64,000 nucleotides of DNA from Tersicoccus solisilvae. Lineage in GTDB: Bacteria; Actinomycetota; Actinomycetes; Actinomycetales; Micrococcaceae. Numbering within the stretch: position 1 is the first letter of the stretch; the number at the start of each line of letters is the position of its first letter. Below the pieces are notes generated by a model. The model did not search any database. It saw only the letters and a program-made list of their open reading frames with translations, and was not told where the DNA came from. The position numbers and the translations under genes were made by a program. Positions 35,885 through 48,015 of this stretch are shown piece after piece. Where the stretch lies: contig NZ_BMJI01000003.1 in NCBI RefSeq assembly GCF_014643255.1, positions 124,001 through 188,000 on the forward strand. Reading direction: 5' to 3'.

Positions 35885-37249
35885 CTACGTCGCGGGGCCC
35901 TGCCGAGCGGCGAGCGGGTCGCCGTCGTGGCGCGGACCGGCGCCGCCGTCGCGGGCGTCGCCGACGGTGCGGTCCCGGCCGACGGACAGGCCCACGACCA
36001 CCTGCACGACGTTGACGCCGACGAGCACCAGCACCGGCACCGTCCAGGCACCGGTCGCGGTGAACAGGATGCCGACGACGGGCGGCCCGACGGCGGCCAG
36101 CAGGTACCCCACGGACTGGGACATGCCGGACAGCGACGAGGCGTCCCGGTGGTCCGCGGCGCGCAGCCCGATCAGGCTGAGCGCGATGACGAGGGAGGCC
36201 CCGCCGCCGAGTCCGGCGATCAGCGCCCAGACGGTCGCCAGGTCCGGCGCGAGCAGCAGGCCCATCAGGCCTCCGCCGGTGAACACCGGGGCGAGCGCAC
36301 TGGGCAGCCGCTGGTCGCGGCCGCGCAGCAGCAGGGGGACGAGGAAGCTGGAGGCGACGCCGACGAGCTGATACGCGAACAGGTCCCAGCCGGACTCGAC
36401 GTCCCCGTGCCCCCACGACCGTTCGATGGTGGGCAGCCACGTGACGATGACGTAGAAGTTGACCGACTGCAGACCCATGTACGCCGTCACCTGCCAGGCC
36501 AGCGGCGAGCGCCACACGCTGCGGCGCGGTCGGGTGGCCGCAGCGGCGCGTTCGCCTTCACCGGGCTCGTCGCCGGCGGGCTCGACGGCGGGCTCGTCCA
36601 CCGCGGTCCGCGTGCGCAGGTGCGGCAGCCACAGCAGGATCGCCGGGACGACGAGCAGCGCCCACGTGCCCAGGCCCAACCGCCAGCCGGCCTCGTCGCC
36701 GTCGGGCAGCCGGAGGTGGGACAGCGGCACCGCCAGACCCGCGCCGACCGAGGCGACCGCGCCGAGGACCGCCGAGTAGGCCCCGGTCAGCTGCGGGACG
36801 TGGCCGGGAAACTCCCGCTTGACGATCGAGGGCAGCAGCACGTTGCCGACGGCGATCGCCGCGCCGATCAGGAAGGACCCGATCCACAGGCCGGCCTCCC
36901 CGAGCAGGCCCCCCGTCGGCAGGGACCGGATACCCGCCCCGACCAGCAGCAGGAACAGCGCGGCGAGCACGGTACGGGCGGCGCCGAACCGATTGCCGAC
37001 CGCCGCGGCCACCGGCGAGATCACGGCGAACGCGAGCAGCGGCATCGCCGCGAGCAGGCCGAGCCCGGTGGGCCCCACGCCCGTCTCCGCGCCGACCTGG
37101 TCGATGAGCGGGCCCAGCGCCGTGAAGATGGGCCGCAGGTTGGCCGCGATCGCGAGGATGCCGACGACCAGCAACCACGCCGGCGGCCGGCCACGCAGGT
37201 GGCCGGCCGCTCGCGTCGTCGCCCCGTTCGTGGAGGTGCGGGCGCTCAT
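35885..37249 (-). CDS. MFS transporter, CynX/NimT family
   Basis: 454 residues with about 12 membrane segments, starting at ATG 37249. The N-terminus has LAIAANLRPIFTALGPLIDQV, the typical NLR pattern of CynX/NimT (cyanate or nitroimidazole transport) proteins. The middle loop is long and charged (EPAGDEPGEGER). C-terminus hydrophilic. The substrate is unknown. It overlaps nothing and lies between proA and nadD. Confidence 0.85.
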   Translation of the reverse strand: MSARTSTNGATTRAAGHLRGRPPAWLLVVGILAIAANLRPIFTALGPLIDQVGAETGVGPTGLGLLAAMPLLAFAVISPVAAAVGNRFGAARTVLAALFLLLVGAGIRSLPTGGLLGEAGLWIGSFLIGAAIAVGNVLLPSIVKREFPGHVPQLTGAYSAVLGAVASVGAGLAVPLSHLRLPDGDEAGWRLGLGTWALLVVPAILLWLPHLRTRTAVDEPAVEPAGDEPGEGERAAAATRPRRSVWRSPLAWQVTAYMGLQSVNFYVIVTWLPTIERSWGHGDVESGWDLFAYQLVGVASSFLVPLLLRGRDQRLPSALAPVFTGGGLMGLLLAPDLATVWALIAGLGGGASLVIALSLIGLRAADHRDASSLSGMSQSVGYLLAAVGPPVVGILFTATGAWTVPVLVLVGVNVVQVVVGLSVGRDRTVGDARDGGAGPRHDGDPLAARQGPAT

Positions 37250-37280
37250 GCCGCGCACCCCCGGGCGGGCGGGGACGCCG

Positions 37281-38660
37281 TCACGGGCGCACGTGCCCGT
37301 CGCCCGTCACGATCCACTTCGTCGTCGTCAGCTCCGCCAGCCCCATCGGGCCGCGGGCGTGCATCTTCTGCGTCGAGATGCCCACCTCCGCGCCGAGCCC
37401 GAACTCGCCGCCGTCGGTGAACCGGGTGGACGCGTTGACCAGCACCGCGGCGGCGTCGACCTCGGCGACGAATCGCTCGGCGTTGGCCAGGTCGTTCGTC
37501 AGGATCGCCTCGGTGTGCCGGGTGGTGTACGTCTCGATGTGCTCGATGGCCGCGTCGAGCGAGTCGACGGTCGCGACGGCGAGGTCCAGGTCGATGTACT
37601 CGGTGGCCCAGTCCTCCTCGGTGGCCGGCTGGCTGGGGACGTCGGCGGGCAGCGCGGCGGCGACCCGCGCGTCGACGTGCAGCCGGACGCCCGCCTCGGT
37701 CAGGGCCCGCAGCGTCGCCTCGAGGCCGGTGTAGCCGGGGTGGACGAGCAGCGTCTCGACGGTGTTGCAGGTGCTGGGCCGCTGCGTCTTGGCGTTGAGG
37801 ACGATCGGGGTGACCATGTCCGGGCTCGCGGAGGCGTCCACGAAGATGTGCACGTTGCCCTCGCCGGTCTCGATGACGGGCACCTGCGCGTTGCGCACGA
37901 CGGTCTGGATCAGGGAGCGGCCGCCGCGCGGGATGAGGACGTCGACCTTGCCGCGGGCGCGCATCAGCGCGTTGGCGCCGGCGCGGCCGTGCTCGTCGAT
38001 GGTCTGCACGGCGGTGGCGGGCAGCCCCTGGGCCGTCAACGCCTCGCCGATCAGCTCGACGAGGGCCGCGTTGGAGTGGGCGGCCGCGGTGCCGCCGCGC
38101 AGGATGACGGCGTTGCCGGCCTTCAGCGCCAGCCCGGCGATGTCGACGGTCACGTTGGGGCGGGCCTCGTAGATGGCGCCGACGACGCCGAGGGGCACGT
38201 GCACCTGCCGCAGCCGCAGCCCGTTGGGCAGGGTCTGGCCGCGCACGACCGAGCCGACCGGGTCCGGCAGGGACGCGAGGTTCTCCAGCGCCTCGGCGAG
38301 GCCGACGATGCGCTCCGGGGTCAGGCGCAGCCGGTCCTGCAGGCTCGTGCTGACGCCGTTGGCGTCGGCGTCGGCGAGGTCGCGCTCGTTGGCGGCGAGG
38401 ATGCGGTCCTGATTGGCGATGAGGGCGGCGCCGATGGCGCGCAGCGCGGCGTCCTTGGTGGCGCGGGTGGCGCGGGCGAGCCCGCGGGAGGCGGCCTTCG
38501 CGGCGTCGGCGATCTGGTCGATCGCGGCCGCGGTGGCGTCGTCGACGGCGGCGGCGCTGTTCTCGGAGGCCGTGCTCTCGCCTTCGACAGCCGGTTTCGG
38601 GGCGTCGCTGTTCCCGGTCCCGGAAGAGGCCGTGCCGGAGTGCTGGGTGAGCGTCGTCAT
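37281..38660 (-). CDS. proA: Glutamate-5-semialdehyde dehydrogenase (gamma-glutamyl phosphate reductase)
   Basis: 459 residues. It reduces gamma-glutamyl phosphate to glutamate semialdehyde in proline synthesis with NADPH. Motifs: VPLGVVGAIYEARPNVTVD, the catalytic cysteine in QRPSTCNTVETLL, and FGLGAEVGISTQKMHARGPMG. An Ala/Ser-rich N-terminal extension of about 45 residues precedes the conserved domain. The gene is about 3.8 kb away from proB, which it usually follows; the repeat protein and SMP-30 gene lie between them. Confidence 0.95.
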   Translation of the reverse strand: MTTLTQHSGTASSGTGNSDAPKPAVEGESTASENSAAAVDDATAAAIDQIADAAKAASRGLARATRATKDAALRAIGAALIANQDRILAANERDLADADANGVSTSLQDRLRLTPERIVGLAEALENLASLPDPVGSVVRGQTLPNGLRLRQVHVPLGVVGAIYEARPNVTVDIAGLALKAGNAVILRGGTAAAHSNAALVELIGEALTAQGLPATAVQTIDEHGRAGANALMRARGKVDVLIPRGGRSLIQTVVRNAQVPVIETGEGNVHIFVDASASPDMVTPIVLNAKTQRPSTCNTVETLLVHPGYTGLEATLRALTEAGVRLHVDARVAAALPADVPSQPATEEDWATEYIDLDLAVATVDSLDAAIEHIETYTTRHTEAILTNDLANAERFVAEVDAAAVLVNASTRFTDGGEFGLGAEVGISTQKMHARGPMGLAELTTTKWIVTGDGHVRP

Positions 38661-39078
38661 CCGCCCAGTCTATCGAGGCGGAGCCGCCCCAAGCATGGGT
38701 GGCGTCACACGCTACGCGTGCCGACAAACCTTGGCCGAGCCCATCGCCGTCAGGCTCGCGGCAGGGGCCGCCGAGGGCGTCGGCCTCGTCACCGCTTGGA
38801 ACCAACTCCGCTAGGAACGTTCCCGGAGGCCTCCGAGCTGCTGGCCGCCGCCGACCGGTTCAATGCACGAACGGGCAGCCGCTTCTAGCTGAATCCAGCG
38901 ATTAGCTTGGTTGCAGCTAGACGGCATGAAGTAACTCCTACGGTTTGAAGGGGTTGCCGGCCGCGCGATATCTGCCGAGCGTTGAGCGGCGGGCTTGATG
39001 TGCACGCACCATCCGTCGCGAAGCGGCGGCTGACGGGACTCTAGCCAGCAGCCCACGAGCTGCGGCACACTGACCCGC
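38661..39078. other. Gene-free interval with degraded coding traces
   Basis: 418 bases between proA and the repeat protein. Two short plus-strand open stretches (ending WNQLR at 38814 and ARTGSRF at 38888) read like protein but have no start and are in different frames. They may be leftovers of a lost gene. No RNA gene or clear hairpin was seen. Confidence 0.4.
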
Positions 39079-41161
39079 ATGACTGGGGAGCGCAGCGAAG
39101 ACGATTGGGTGAAAGTCCTCATCGGGGCGATCGAGACTGGCGTGCCTGTCGACCCTGGCGGCGAGAATCTCGGCATTCTCGACGGTGAATTTGACGAAGA
39201 TCGAGCGGTGATCGCGCCGACAGACGAACTTCTTAAAGGATGGGGCTCCGAGCGCACCGTCCCCGCAGCCGCTGTACGTCGAGCGGTCTTGAGCCGCGAA
39301 CTCACGGCAGATCCGCACGGTCTGCAGATTTACGCCGTCCGTATCGTCGGGTCCCTCGATCTCACAGGTGCGCGCCTCGGTCACCGCCTCGTCTTCGCCC
39401 GCTGTCACTTTCCCCAAGGTATCCGCGGTCGGCAGCTACAGGCGGCGGGGTTGAATATCCCCGGCTGTCGGACAGCGGAAATCGATCTCGACGGCGCTCA
39501 TCTCGACAACGACGCGTTTTGGGCCGGGTTGACCGCGGCCGGGCAGGTGCGCGCGGTTTGTGCGCACATCGGCGGACAGCTCAATCTGAAGAAGGCGACT
39601 CTGTTCAATCCCGACGGGATTGCTCTCGGCCTCGACGGTGCTCGGGTGGACGGTGTGCGCACATCGGCGGCCAGCTAGCCCTGCAGAAAGCGATCCTGTC
39701 CAACCCTGCTGGGTACGCGCTCAGCCTAGACAATGCTCGGGTGGACGGTGACGCGTTGTTGGCCGGGTTGACCGCGACCGGGCAGGTGCGCGCCCCCGGT
39801 GCGCACATTGGAGGCCAGCTGTACCTGCGGGAGGTGGCGCTGTCCAACCCCGATGGGGACGCGCTCAACCTCGACCGTATCCAGGTAGACGGTGGAGCGT
39901 TTGGGGCCGCGTTGACCGCGACCGGGCAGGTGCGCGCCGTCGGTGCGCACATCGGCGGGCGCACATCGGCGGCCAGCTAACCCTGGAGAAGGCGGTCATG
40001 TCTAATCCCGACGGGATTGCTCTCGGCCTCGACGGTGCTCGGGTGGACGGTGGAGCGTTCTGGGACGAGTTGACCGCGACCGGGCAAGTGCGCGCCCCCG
40101 GTGCGCACATCGGCGGCCAGCTAGCCCTGCAGAAAGCGATCCTGTCCAACCCTGCCGGGGACGCGCTCAGCCTCGACAATGCTCGGGTGGACGGTGGAGC
40201 GTTTTGGGACGGGTTGACCGCGACCGGGCAGGTGCGCGCAATCGGTGCGCACATTGGAGGCCAGCTGCACCTGGAGAACGTGGCGTGTCACTCCCTTCCC
40301 TCCGATGGAACTGTCGGAGGCCTTCACTTGCAGGGTGCGGTGATCGATAGCCTTTTCGTAGGACGAATACAAGCAGTTCTGGATCTGCACTTGGCTCACA
40401 TTCAGGTGCTCGTTCTCCGGGACAACAACCCACCCCCAGCAGTGGAGGCGACCGGCTGGGCTCTTACCAGCCTCCGGCTCATCGCTGTGCCCAGCGGCCA
40501 GAACGGCCGGGACGTCATTCTCACCAAGTGGCTGGACAGACAGGAAGTCTTTGTGCCACAGCCGTGGCACGAAGCTGCGGATGCGCTGGCCCGCGATGGT
40601 CATATGGAGGAGGCGACCCGGTTGCGGATCGCCGCAGCGAAGCGGTCTACCGAGCAGCTTCGACCTGCTGGACGGCCGACGAGAAGATTCCGCTCGATCT
40701 ATGGTTGGGTCACTGGGCGGACACGGTGGCTGCTGCGCCTCGGCTACGGGACCGCCGTCGGATTCGGGTACCGGCCGCTACGCGCTGGGATCTGGCTCGC
40801 CGCCTTCGGGCTCGCCACAATGCTGATCGCTGGCCTCGGAGCCTCCCAGTTGGAGCCCTCCCGCCAGGCCCGGCCGTTGGACATTGGAACCTCGGCGCAA
40901 ACCGTCGCCCAGCACGGTCCCCTGACCGGTGCCACCGAGTGCGAGGCCGCCCGCGCGGGCTGGGACTACCCGTGCCTGAACAAGGTCCTGTACGCCGTCG
41001 AGACCGCCCTTCCCGTCGTCGGCACTGTGCAGTCCTCGGCATGGGTGTGGGGTCCCGGCGCATGGTTTCCGGCGCTGATCATCACCGCCCTGAAAGCGCT
41101 GTCATGGCTGTTCACCGTCCTGCTGCTGGGCGGGGTCACCAACCTGCTACGCAAGACCTGA
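39079..41161 (+). pseudogene. 48-residue-repeat membrane protein, frameshifted in its repeat array
   Basis: One gene spread over three frames (39079-39678, about 39657-39980, 39998-41161). An N-terminal part of about 150 residues is followed by tandem 144-bp (48-residue) repeats of the form GAHIGGQLxLxxAxLSNPDGxALxLDxxxVDG...TATGQVRA. Repeat anchors are at 39562, 39657, 39801, 39945, 40103 and 40247. The first interval is 95 instead of 144 (49 bases lost). A 14-base duplication at 39945-39972 shifts the frame again. The C-terminus has two membrane helices. Streptomyces proteins with such repeats are called membrane-associated oxidoreductases, without proof. Either decay or repeat-driven switching fits. 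Confidence 0.75.
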
Positions 41162-41526
41162 TCACCCGCGCCGCGGATCCGCTGACGCGGGCTCGGGCGG
41201 CCAGTGGTTGCCACACCCGAGACACGGGCCGCGTGGAGGTCACCGTCTCAAAGGCGGTCGGATGCCAGCTACACCCGGCCCGGCGCCACCCACCACCTGG
41301 CGGACGACGTCGAGCTGACCGCCAACGGGCGGTCATCCCGCACGATTCACCGCTCAAACCGCCATCCGTCGCCGGGCACAACCCGGTCGTCGGCGTAGCC
41401 CTTGACATCATGGACTCCCCGAGCCTCGAGGTTGCAACCGCCGGCGCCGCCTCGCTTTCTCTGGCCATCGAGAGAGGCTGGTCCAGCTACGCCCATCTCT
41501 TGACGACCTTCCGCGAGGCATCCCGC
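41162..41526. other. Gene-free interval
   Basis: 365 bases between the repeat protein and the SMP-30 gene (convergent). No start-supported gene, strong hairpin or repeat was found; short open stretches look like chance frames. Confidence 0.5.
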
Positions 41527-42387
41527 TCAGTGCGCCACGGCCTCCACGGGAAGCCCGGGGATCCCGACCCGGGTCGCGTAGACGCTGCCGGCGTCGGGCT
41601 CCGCGTCGTCGGGCAGGCCCTCCCGGGAGGTCGTGATGTAGAGGGTGCGCAGGTCGTCCCCACCGAGCGTGCAGGCGGTGGGCTGGCTGACCGGCACCTC
41701 GATGCGCTGCGTCAGCGTGCCCTCGGCGTCGTACCGGTGCACCTGCCCGCTGCCGTTGACGGCCACCCATACGGCGCCCTCGGCGTCGACGCACAGCCCG
41801 TCCGGCCGGCCGCTGCCGGGTCCGTCCCCGCCGTCGACCTCGACGAACGGCCGCCGGTTCACGAGCCGGTCCTCGACGTTGTCGAACACGTCGATCCGTC
41901 CCGTCGGGGTGTCCGCGTAGTAGGCCAGCTCCCCGTTCGGCGTGAAGCCGAGGCCGTTGGAGACGGTGACGGCGGGGTCGGTCGTCTCGATGGTGCCATC
42001 CGCGCCGATCCGGTACAGCCTGCCGGCACCCTCCGCCTGCTCCAGGTGCATGCTGCCGGCGTAGAGGGTGCCGTTCGGGGAGACGCCGCACTCGTTGAAC
42101 CGGGTGTCCTCATCCGCCCACATCGGGGGCAGCAGCCGCAGTTCGCCGTCGTCGGCGTCCGTGACCGCGAGCTGGTGCCACAGCCCGACGACGAAGCCGC
42201 CGCTGGCTCGCGGACGAACGAACGCGGCGAGTCTGCCGACGTGCCGGCGGGTGATGCCGTCGTCGGTGAAGGTCAGCAGATCGCCGGCGAACATGTCCAC
42301 CCAGCGCAGCCCGCCCCAGGTCGGCGACCAGATCGGCCCCTCGGCGTGATAGGCGATCGGGCCGGTGATGTTCCGCAGTTCGCTCAT
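41527..42387 (-). CDS. SMP-30/gluconolactonase/LRE-family protein
   Basis: 286 residues forming a six-bladed beta-propeller. Motifs: AYHAEGPIWSPTWGGLRWVD with the metal Glu in AEGPIW, FNECGVSPNGTLYAG, VSNGLGFTPNGELAYYAD with the metal Asn, and GRPDGLCVDAEGAVWVAV with the metal Asp. Members are calcium- or zinc-dependent lactonases. The ATG at 42387 is chosen over 42399 on similarity; the ribosome binding site is weak. It probably hydrolyses a sugar lactone. Confidence 0.88.
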   Translation of the reverse strand: MSELRNITGPIAYHAEGPIWSPTWGGLRWVDMFAGDLLTFTDDGITRRHVGRLAAFVRPRASGGFVVGLWHQLAVTDADDGELRLLPPMWADEDTRFNECGVSPNGTLYAGSMHLEQAEGAGRLYRIGADGTIETTDPAVTVSNGLGFTPNGELAYYADTPTGRIDVFDNVEDRLVNRRPFVEVDGGDGPGSGRPDGLCVDAEGAVWVAVNGSGQVHRYDAEGTLTQRIEVPVSQPTACTLGGDDLRTLYITTSREGLPDDAEPDAGSVYATRVGIPGLPVEAVAH

Positions 42388-42434
42388 GGAACCATGCAAC
42401 CACGCCGGCGTCAGGCAGCGGCGTCAGGGCCGAC

Positions 42435-45256
<2,822 letters not shown>

Positions 45257-45523
45257 TCAGACCGCGGCGACGTCGGCGGCGACGATGTCCACGACGCGGC
45301 GGCCGCGGCGGGTGCCGAACGCGACGGAACCAGCGGAGAGGGCGAACAGGGTGTCGTCCTTGCCGCGGCCGACGTTCAGGCCCGGGTGGAAGTGGGTGCC
45401 GCGCTGACGGACGAGGATCTCGCCGGCGTTGACGGTCTGGCCGCCGAACCGCTTGACGCCCAGGTACTGGGCGTTCGAGTCACGACCGTTGCGAGTGGAG
45501 CTTGCGCCCTTCTTGTGTGCCAT
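45257..45523 (-). CDS. rpmA: 50S ribosomal protein L27
   Basis: 88 residues. [19 protein letters not shown] is the diagnostic N-terminus, followed by [16 protein letters not shown] and [19 protein letters not shown]. No cleavable N-terminal extension is present. It follows rplU by about 45 bases in the same operon. Confidence 0.97.
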   Translation of the reverse strand: MAHKKGASSTRNGRDSNAQYLGVKRFGGQTVNAGEILVRQRGTHFHPGLNVGRGKDDTLFALSAGSVAFGTRRGRRVVDIVAADVAAV

Positions 45524-45566
45524 TGCTAGTGCCTGCCTTCAGGGAGTGACGGAGCGGACCGGGTGC

Positions 45567-45875
45567 TCAGGCGATCGAGGTGATCTTCACGCGGGTGAGG
45601 TCCGCGCGGAAGCCCTGACGCTTCTTGTAGCCGGTCTTGTTCTTGAACTTCTGGATGGAGATCTTCGGGCCACGGAGGTTGCCGAGAACCTCGGCCGTGA
45701 CCTTGACCTTGGCCAGCTCCTGCTGAGCGGAGGTCACCTTGTCACCGTCGACCAGAAGGAGCGCGGGCAGCTCGATGGTGCTGCCTTCGCCGCCGGGCAG
45801 GCGATCGAGGGTGACGAGGTCGCCAACCGAAACCTTCTCCTGGCGCCCGCCAGCACGGACAATCGCGTACACCAC
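45567..45875 (-). CDS. rplU: 50S ribosomal protein L21
   Basis: 102 residues from the GTG at 45875: [18 protein letters not shown] is the usual start, and the C-terminus has [21 protein letters not shown]. Longer frames upstream have no similarity. First gene of the rplU-rpmA pair; a sigma-70-type promoter lies about 155 bases upstream. Confidence 0.96.
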   Translation of the reverse strand: MVYAIVRAGGRQEKVSVGDLVTLDRLPGGEGSTIELPALLLVDGDKVTSAQQELAKVKVTAEVLGNLRGPKISIQKFKNKTGYKKRQGFRADLTRVKITSIA

Positions 45876-46028
45876 GTGGGAACTCACTTCTCTCGACAAT
45901 CTCGGACAAAAAGTCTTGCGGCACTCCCCGGCAGGGGCGGCCGATGTGCGGCGGGGCAGGCGGCACGCGACCCGGCATCGTGTTGAGGGATCGCGGTGCA
46001 CCGACTCGAGGCCCGGCACCGACTACTC

Positions 46029-46058
46029 AGGATACGTCACCGGCGGTGACGGGAGCAA
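46029..46058 (-). promoter_or_regulatory. Probable rplU promoter with a palindromic spacer
   Basis: On the minus strand TTGCTC is followed after 18 bases by TATCCT, close to the housekeeping consensus. The spacer holds the perfect palindrome GTCACC-GGC-GGTGAC, which could be a binding site. It lies between the rplU start and the TetR gene, leaving a leader of about 145 bases. Confidence 0.5.
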
Positions 46059-46084
46059 ATGCAGGCGGCCGACGGCGAGCCGCC

Positions 46085-46732
46085 TCAATCGCCGGGGTCG
46101 GAGGGCGCCCGATTCATGGTGCCGGCCTCGCCGGCCTCGGGATCGGCGCCGACCCGTGCGAGAGCGGCCAGCTCGTCGCGAACGATGTCCATCGCCCACC
46201 CGTCCCCGTCGGCAGGGTCCGCCATCAGCAGGTGGATGGCCAGCCCGTCGATGACGGCGTGCAGGCGGCGGGCCTGCTGTTCGGTCCACGGTCCGCGGGG
46301 CCGGTGCGTGAGGAGGCCGACGACGGCGTGGCAGGCCTCCCCCAGCTGGTGATAGGCGTCGTCGCGGATGCCCGCCAGCTCCGGCAGGGCCGGCGTCTCG
46401 GCGATCAGGGCGATGTTGACCTCGAGTTCCGCTCGGCTGTCCGGGGTCAGGGGAAGCAGCTGGCGGATGACCTCGAGCGCGTACTGCTGCGGGTCCTCCA
46501 CCGGAGGGAGTTGCCGGATCCGGTCACGGGCGCGCTGCACCATCAGCGCCGCGGAGAACTCGAGCAGCTCGGCTCGGGTGGGGAAGACGTGCCGGAGTGA
46601 TCCGACGGCCACCGACGCCTCGTCGGCGACCGTCCGGACCGACACCGCGCCGATGCCCCGGTCGAGGATGACCTGCCACACCGCACGCGCCAGCTGGGCC
46701 TTGCGGGCGTCCGTGTCGATCCGTCGAGGCAT
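46085..46732 (-). CDS. TetR family regulator
   Basis: 215 residues. The N-terminal HTH has RKAQLARAVWQVILDRGIGAVSV and DEASVAVGSLRHVFPTRAELL, followed by a helical ligand domain close to the BetI-like group. It is divergent from the membrane-protein gene at 46798; two matching palindromes lie between them, so it probably represses that gene and itself. Ligand unknown. Confidence 0.9.
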   Translation of the reverse strand: MPRRIDTDARKAQLARAVWQVILDRGIGAVSVRTVADEASVAVGSLRHVFPTRAELLEFSAALMVQRARDRIRQLPPVEDPQQYALEVIRQLLPLTPDSRAELEVNIALIAETPALPELAGIRDDAYHQLGEACHAVVGLLTHRPRGPWTEQQARRLHAVIDGLAIHLLMADPADGDGWAMDIVRDELAALARVGADPEAGEAGTMNRAPSDPGD

Positions 46733-46742
46733 GGTGGCAGAT

Positions 46743-46785
46743 TAGCACGGCTGTACTACCATAACTTTCTAGCACAGTCGTACAA
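46743..46785. promoter_or_regulatory. Twin TetR operators
   Basis: TAGCACGGCTGTACTA (46743-46758) and TAGCACAGTCGTACAA (46770-46785) are two copies of an imperfect palindrome (TAGYAC-RN-...-GTRCTA) spaced 27 bases apart. They fill the divergent region between the TetR gene and its probable target. Confidence 0.65.
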
Positions 46786-46797
46786 GAAAGGATCGCC

Positions 46798-47343
46798 ATG
46801 ATCGCCGCCGTCATCATCGCGTGCGAGGTCGGATTCTGGGTCCTCATCGCGCTCGGGCTGATCGCCCGCTACCCCCTGCGGATGCGCCGGACAGGCACCG
46901 TCCTGCTCGCCGCGACACCCGTCGTCGACCTCGTCCTGCTCGCGGTCACGGTCATCGATCTGCGCGCCGGGGCGACCGCCGGTCTCCTCCACGGCCTTGC
47001 CGCCCTCTATCTCGGCTTCTCGATCGCGTACGGCCACCAGATGATCCGGTGGGCCGACCTCCGGTTCGCCCACCGCTTCGCCGGCGGCCCTCCCCCGCGC
47101 AAGCTGACCGGCCGCGTCTACGCGACGGAGTGCTGGAAGGACGTGGCCCGCACGGTCCTGGCCGCCGCCATCGCCTCCGGGTTGCTCGCGTTGCTGACGG
47201 CCCTCGTCGGCGACCCGAGCCGGACCGAGGCGCTGACCGGCCTGTACCGCATCCTCGGGATCGTCGTCGCCGTCGAGCTGATCTGGGCGGTCAGCTACAC
47301 GATCTGGCCCCGGAAGGCTCCCGCCGTGGCGCCCCAGCAGTGA
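46798..47343 (+). CDS. Multi-pass membrane protein under TetR control
   Basis: 181 residues, preceded by AAGGA. Four or five membrane helices (MIAAVIIACEVGFWVLIALGL, TVLLAATPVVDLVLLAVTVI, VLAAAIASGLLALLTALVG, and a final one). A cytoplasmic loop holds APPP-like GGPPPRKLTGRVYATECWKDVAR. Similar proteins are listed as conserved hypothetical membrane proteins next to TetR genes. Function unknown; an efflux or stress role is a guess from the regulator. Confidence 0.75.
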   Translation: MIAAVIIACEVGFWVLIALGLIARYPLRMRRTGTVLLAATPVVDLVLLAVTVIDLRAGATAGLLHGLAALYLGFSIAYGHQMIRWADLRFAHRFAGGPPPRKLTGRVYATECWKDVARTVLAAAIASGLLALLTALVGDPSRTEALTGLYRILGIVVAVELIWAVSYTIWPRKAPAVAPQQ

Positions 47344-47353
47344 TACTGGGGGC

Positions 47354-47998
47354 ATGAGCAGCGTGCCCCCGTCCCCGTCCACGCCTCCCGAGGGTTCCCG
47401 GCCCGAGAACCGGCCCCCGCACGACGTCCCCCGCGGCGGTCAGAACCCGACGTCAGGCGGGCCGGGCCCGTACGGGAACCCGGGACAGGGTCATTACGGC
47501 AACCCGGGACAGGGTCAGTACGGGAACCCGGGCAACCCCGCAGCGGGCCCGTACGGGGGACCCGGGCGTCCCGCCGATGGGGAGGGCTACGGCTACGACC
47601 AGCAGGCCGGCCAGGGCCGGCCGGGACTGCAGGGCTACGGCGCGCCGTCGCAGGACCGCACCATGGCGGTCCTCACCCACATCATCCCGCTGGTGGCGAT
47701 GTTCATCAGCGTCGGCTGGCTCGGCTTCGTCGGCCCGCTCGTCATCTGGTTCATCTACCGCGAGGGCAGCCCGTTCGTGCGCCGCACCGCGGCCGGCGCC
47801 TTCAACTTCACCGTGACGACGTGGCTCGCGAACCTGGCGGCGTGGATCTGCTTCTTCACGATCATCCTCATCCCGGTCGCCATCCTGCTGTGGGTCGCCG
47901 CCTTCGTGGTCGCGATCATCTTCCACATCCAGGGGGCCATCAAGGCCAACCGCGGCGAACTGTACGTCTACCCCCTGCAGATCCCCATCCTGCGCTGA
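47354..47998 (+). CDS. DUF4870 domain membrane protein
   Basis: 214 residues. The first 95 residues are Gly/Pro/Asn/Tyr-rich with three GQGxYGNPG-type repeats. The C-terminal DUF4870 domain has three membrane helices (MAVLTHIIPLVAMFISVGWLG, ...FVGPLVIWFIYREGSPFVRRTAAGAFNF..., and a third). The function is not known. It is convergent with the thiD/tenA gene. Confidence 0.82.
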   Translation: MSSVPPSPSTPPEGSRPENRPPHDVPRGGQNPTSGGPGPYGNPGQGHYGNPGQGQYGNPGNPAAGPYGGPGRPADGEGYGYDQQAGQGRPGLQGYGAPSQDRTMAVLTHIIPLVAMFISVGWLGFVGPLVIWFIYREGSPFVRRTAAGAFNFTVTTWLANLAAWICFFTIILIPVAILLWVAAFVVAIIFHIQGAIKANRGELYVYPLQIPILR

Positions 47999-48015
47999 GC
48001 CGGCGTCAGCCTGCC

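Noticed and set aside
36819-38888. 689-codon plus-strand open frame over proA
   Set aside because: Antisense shadow of proA and the MFS gene; only its last codons lie in empty DNA, described as coding traces.
39562-40260. Repeat array considered as CRISPR
   Set aside because: The unit is 144 bp, coding, without unique spacers; it encodes a 48-residue protein repeat.
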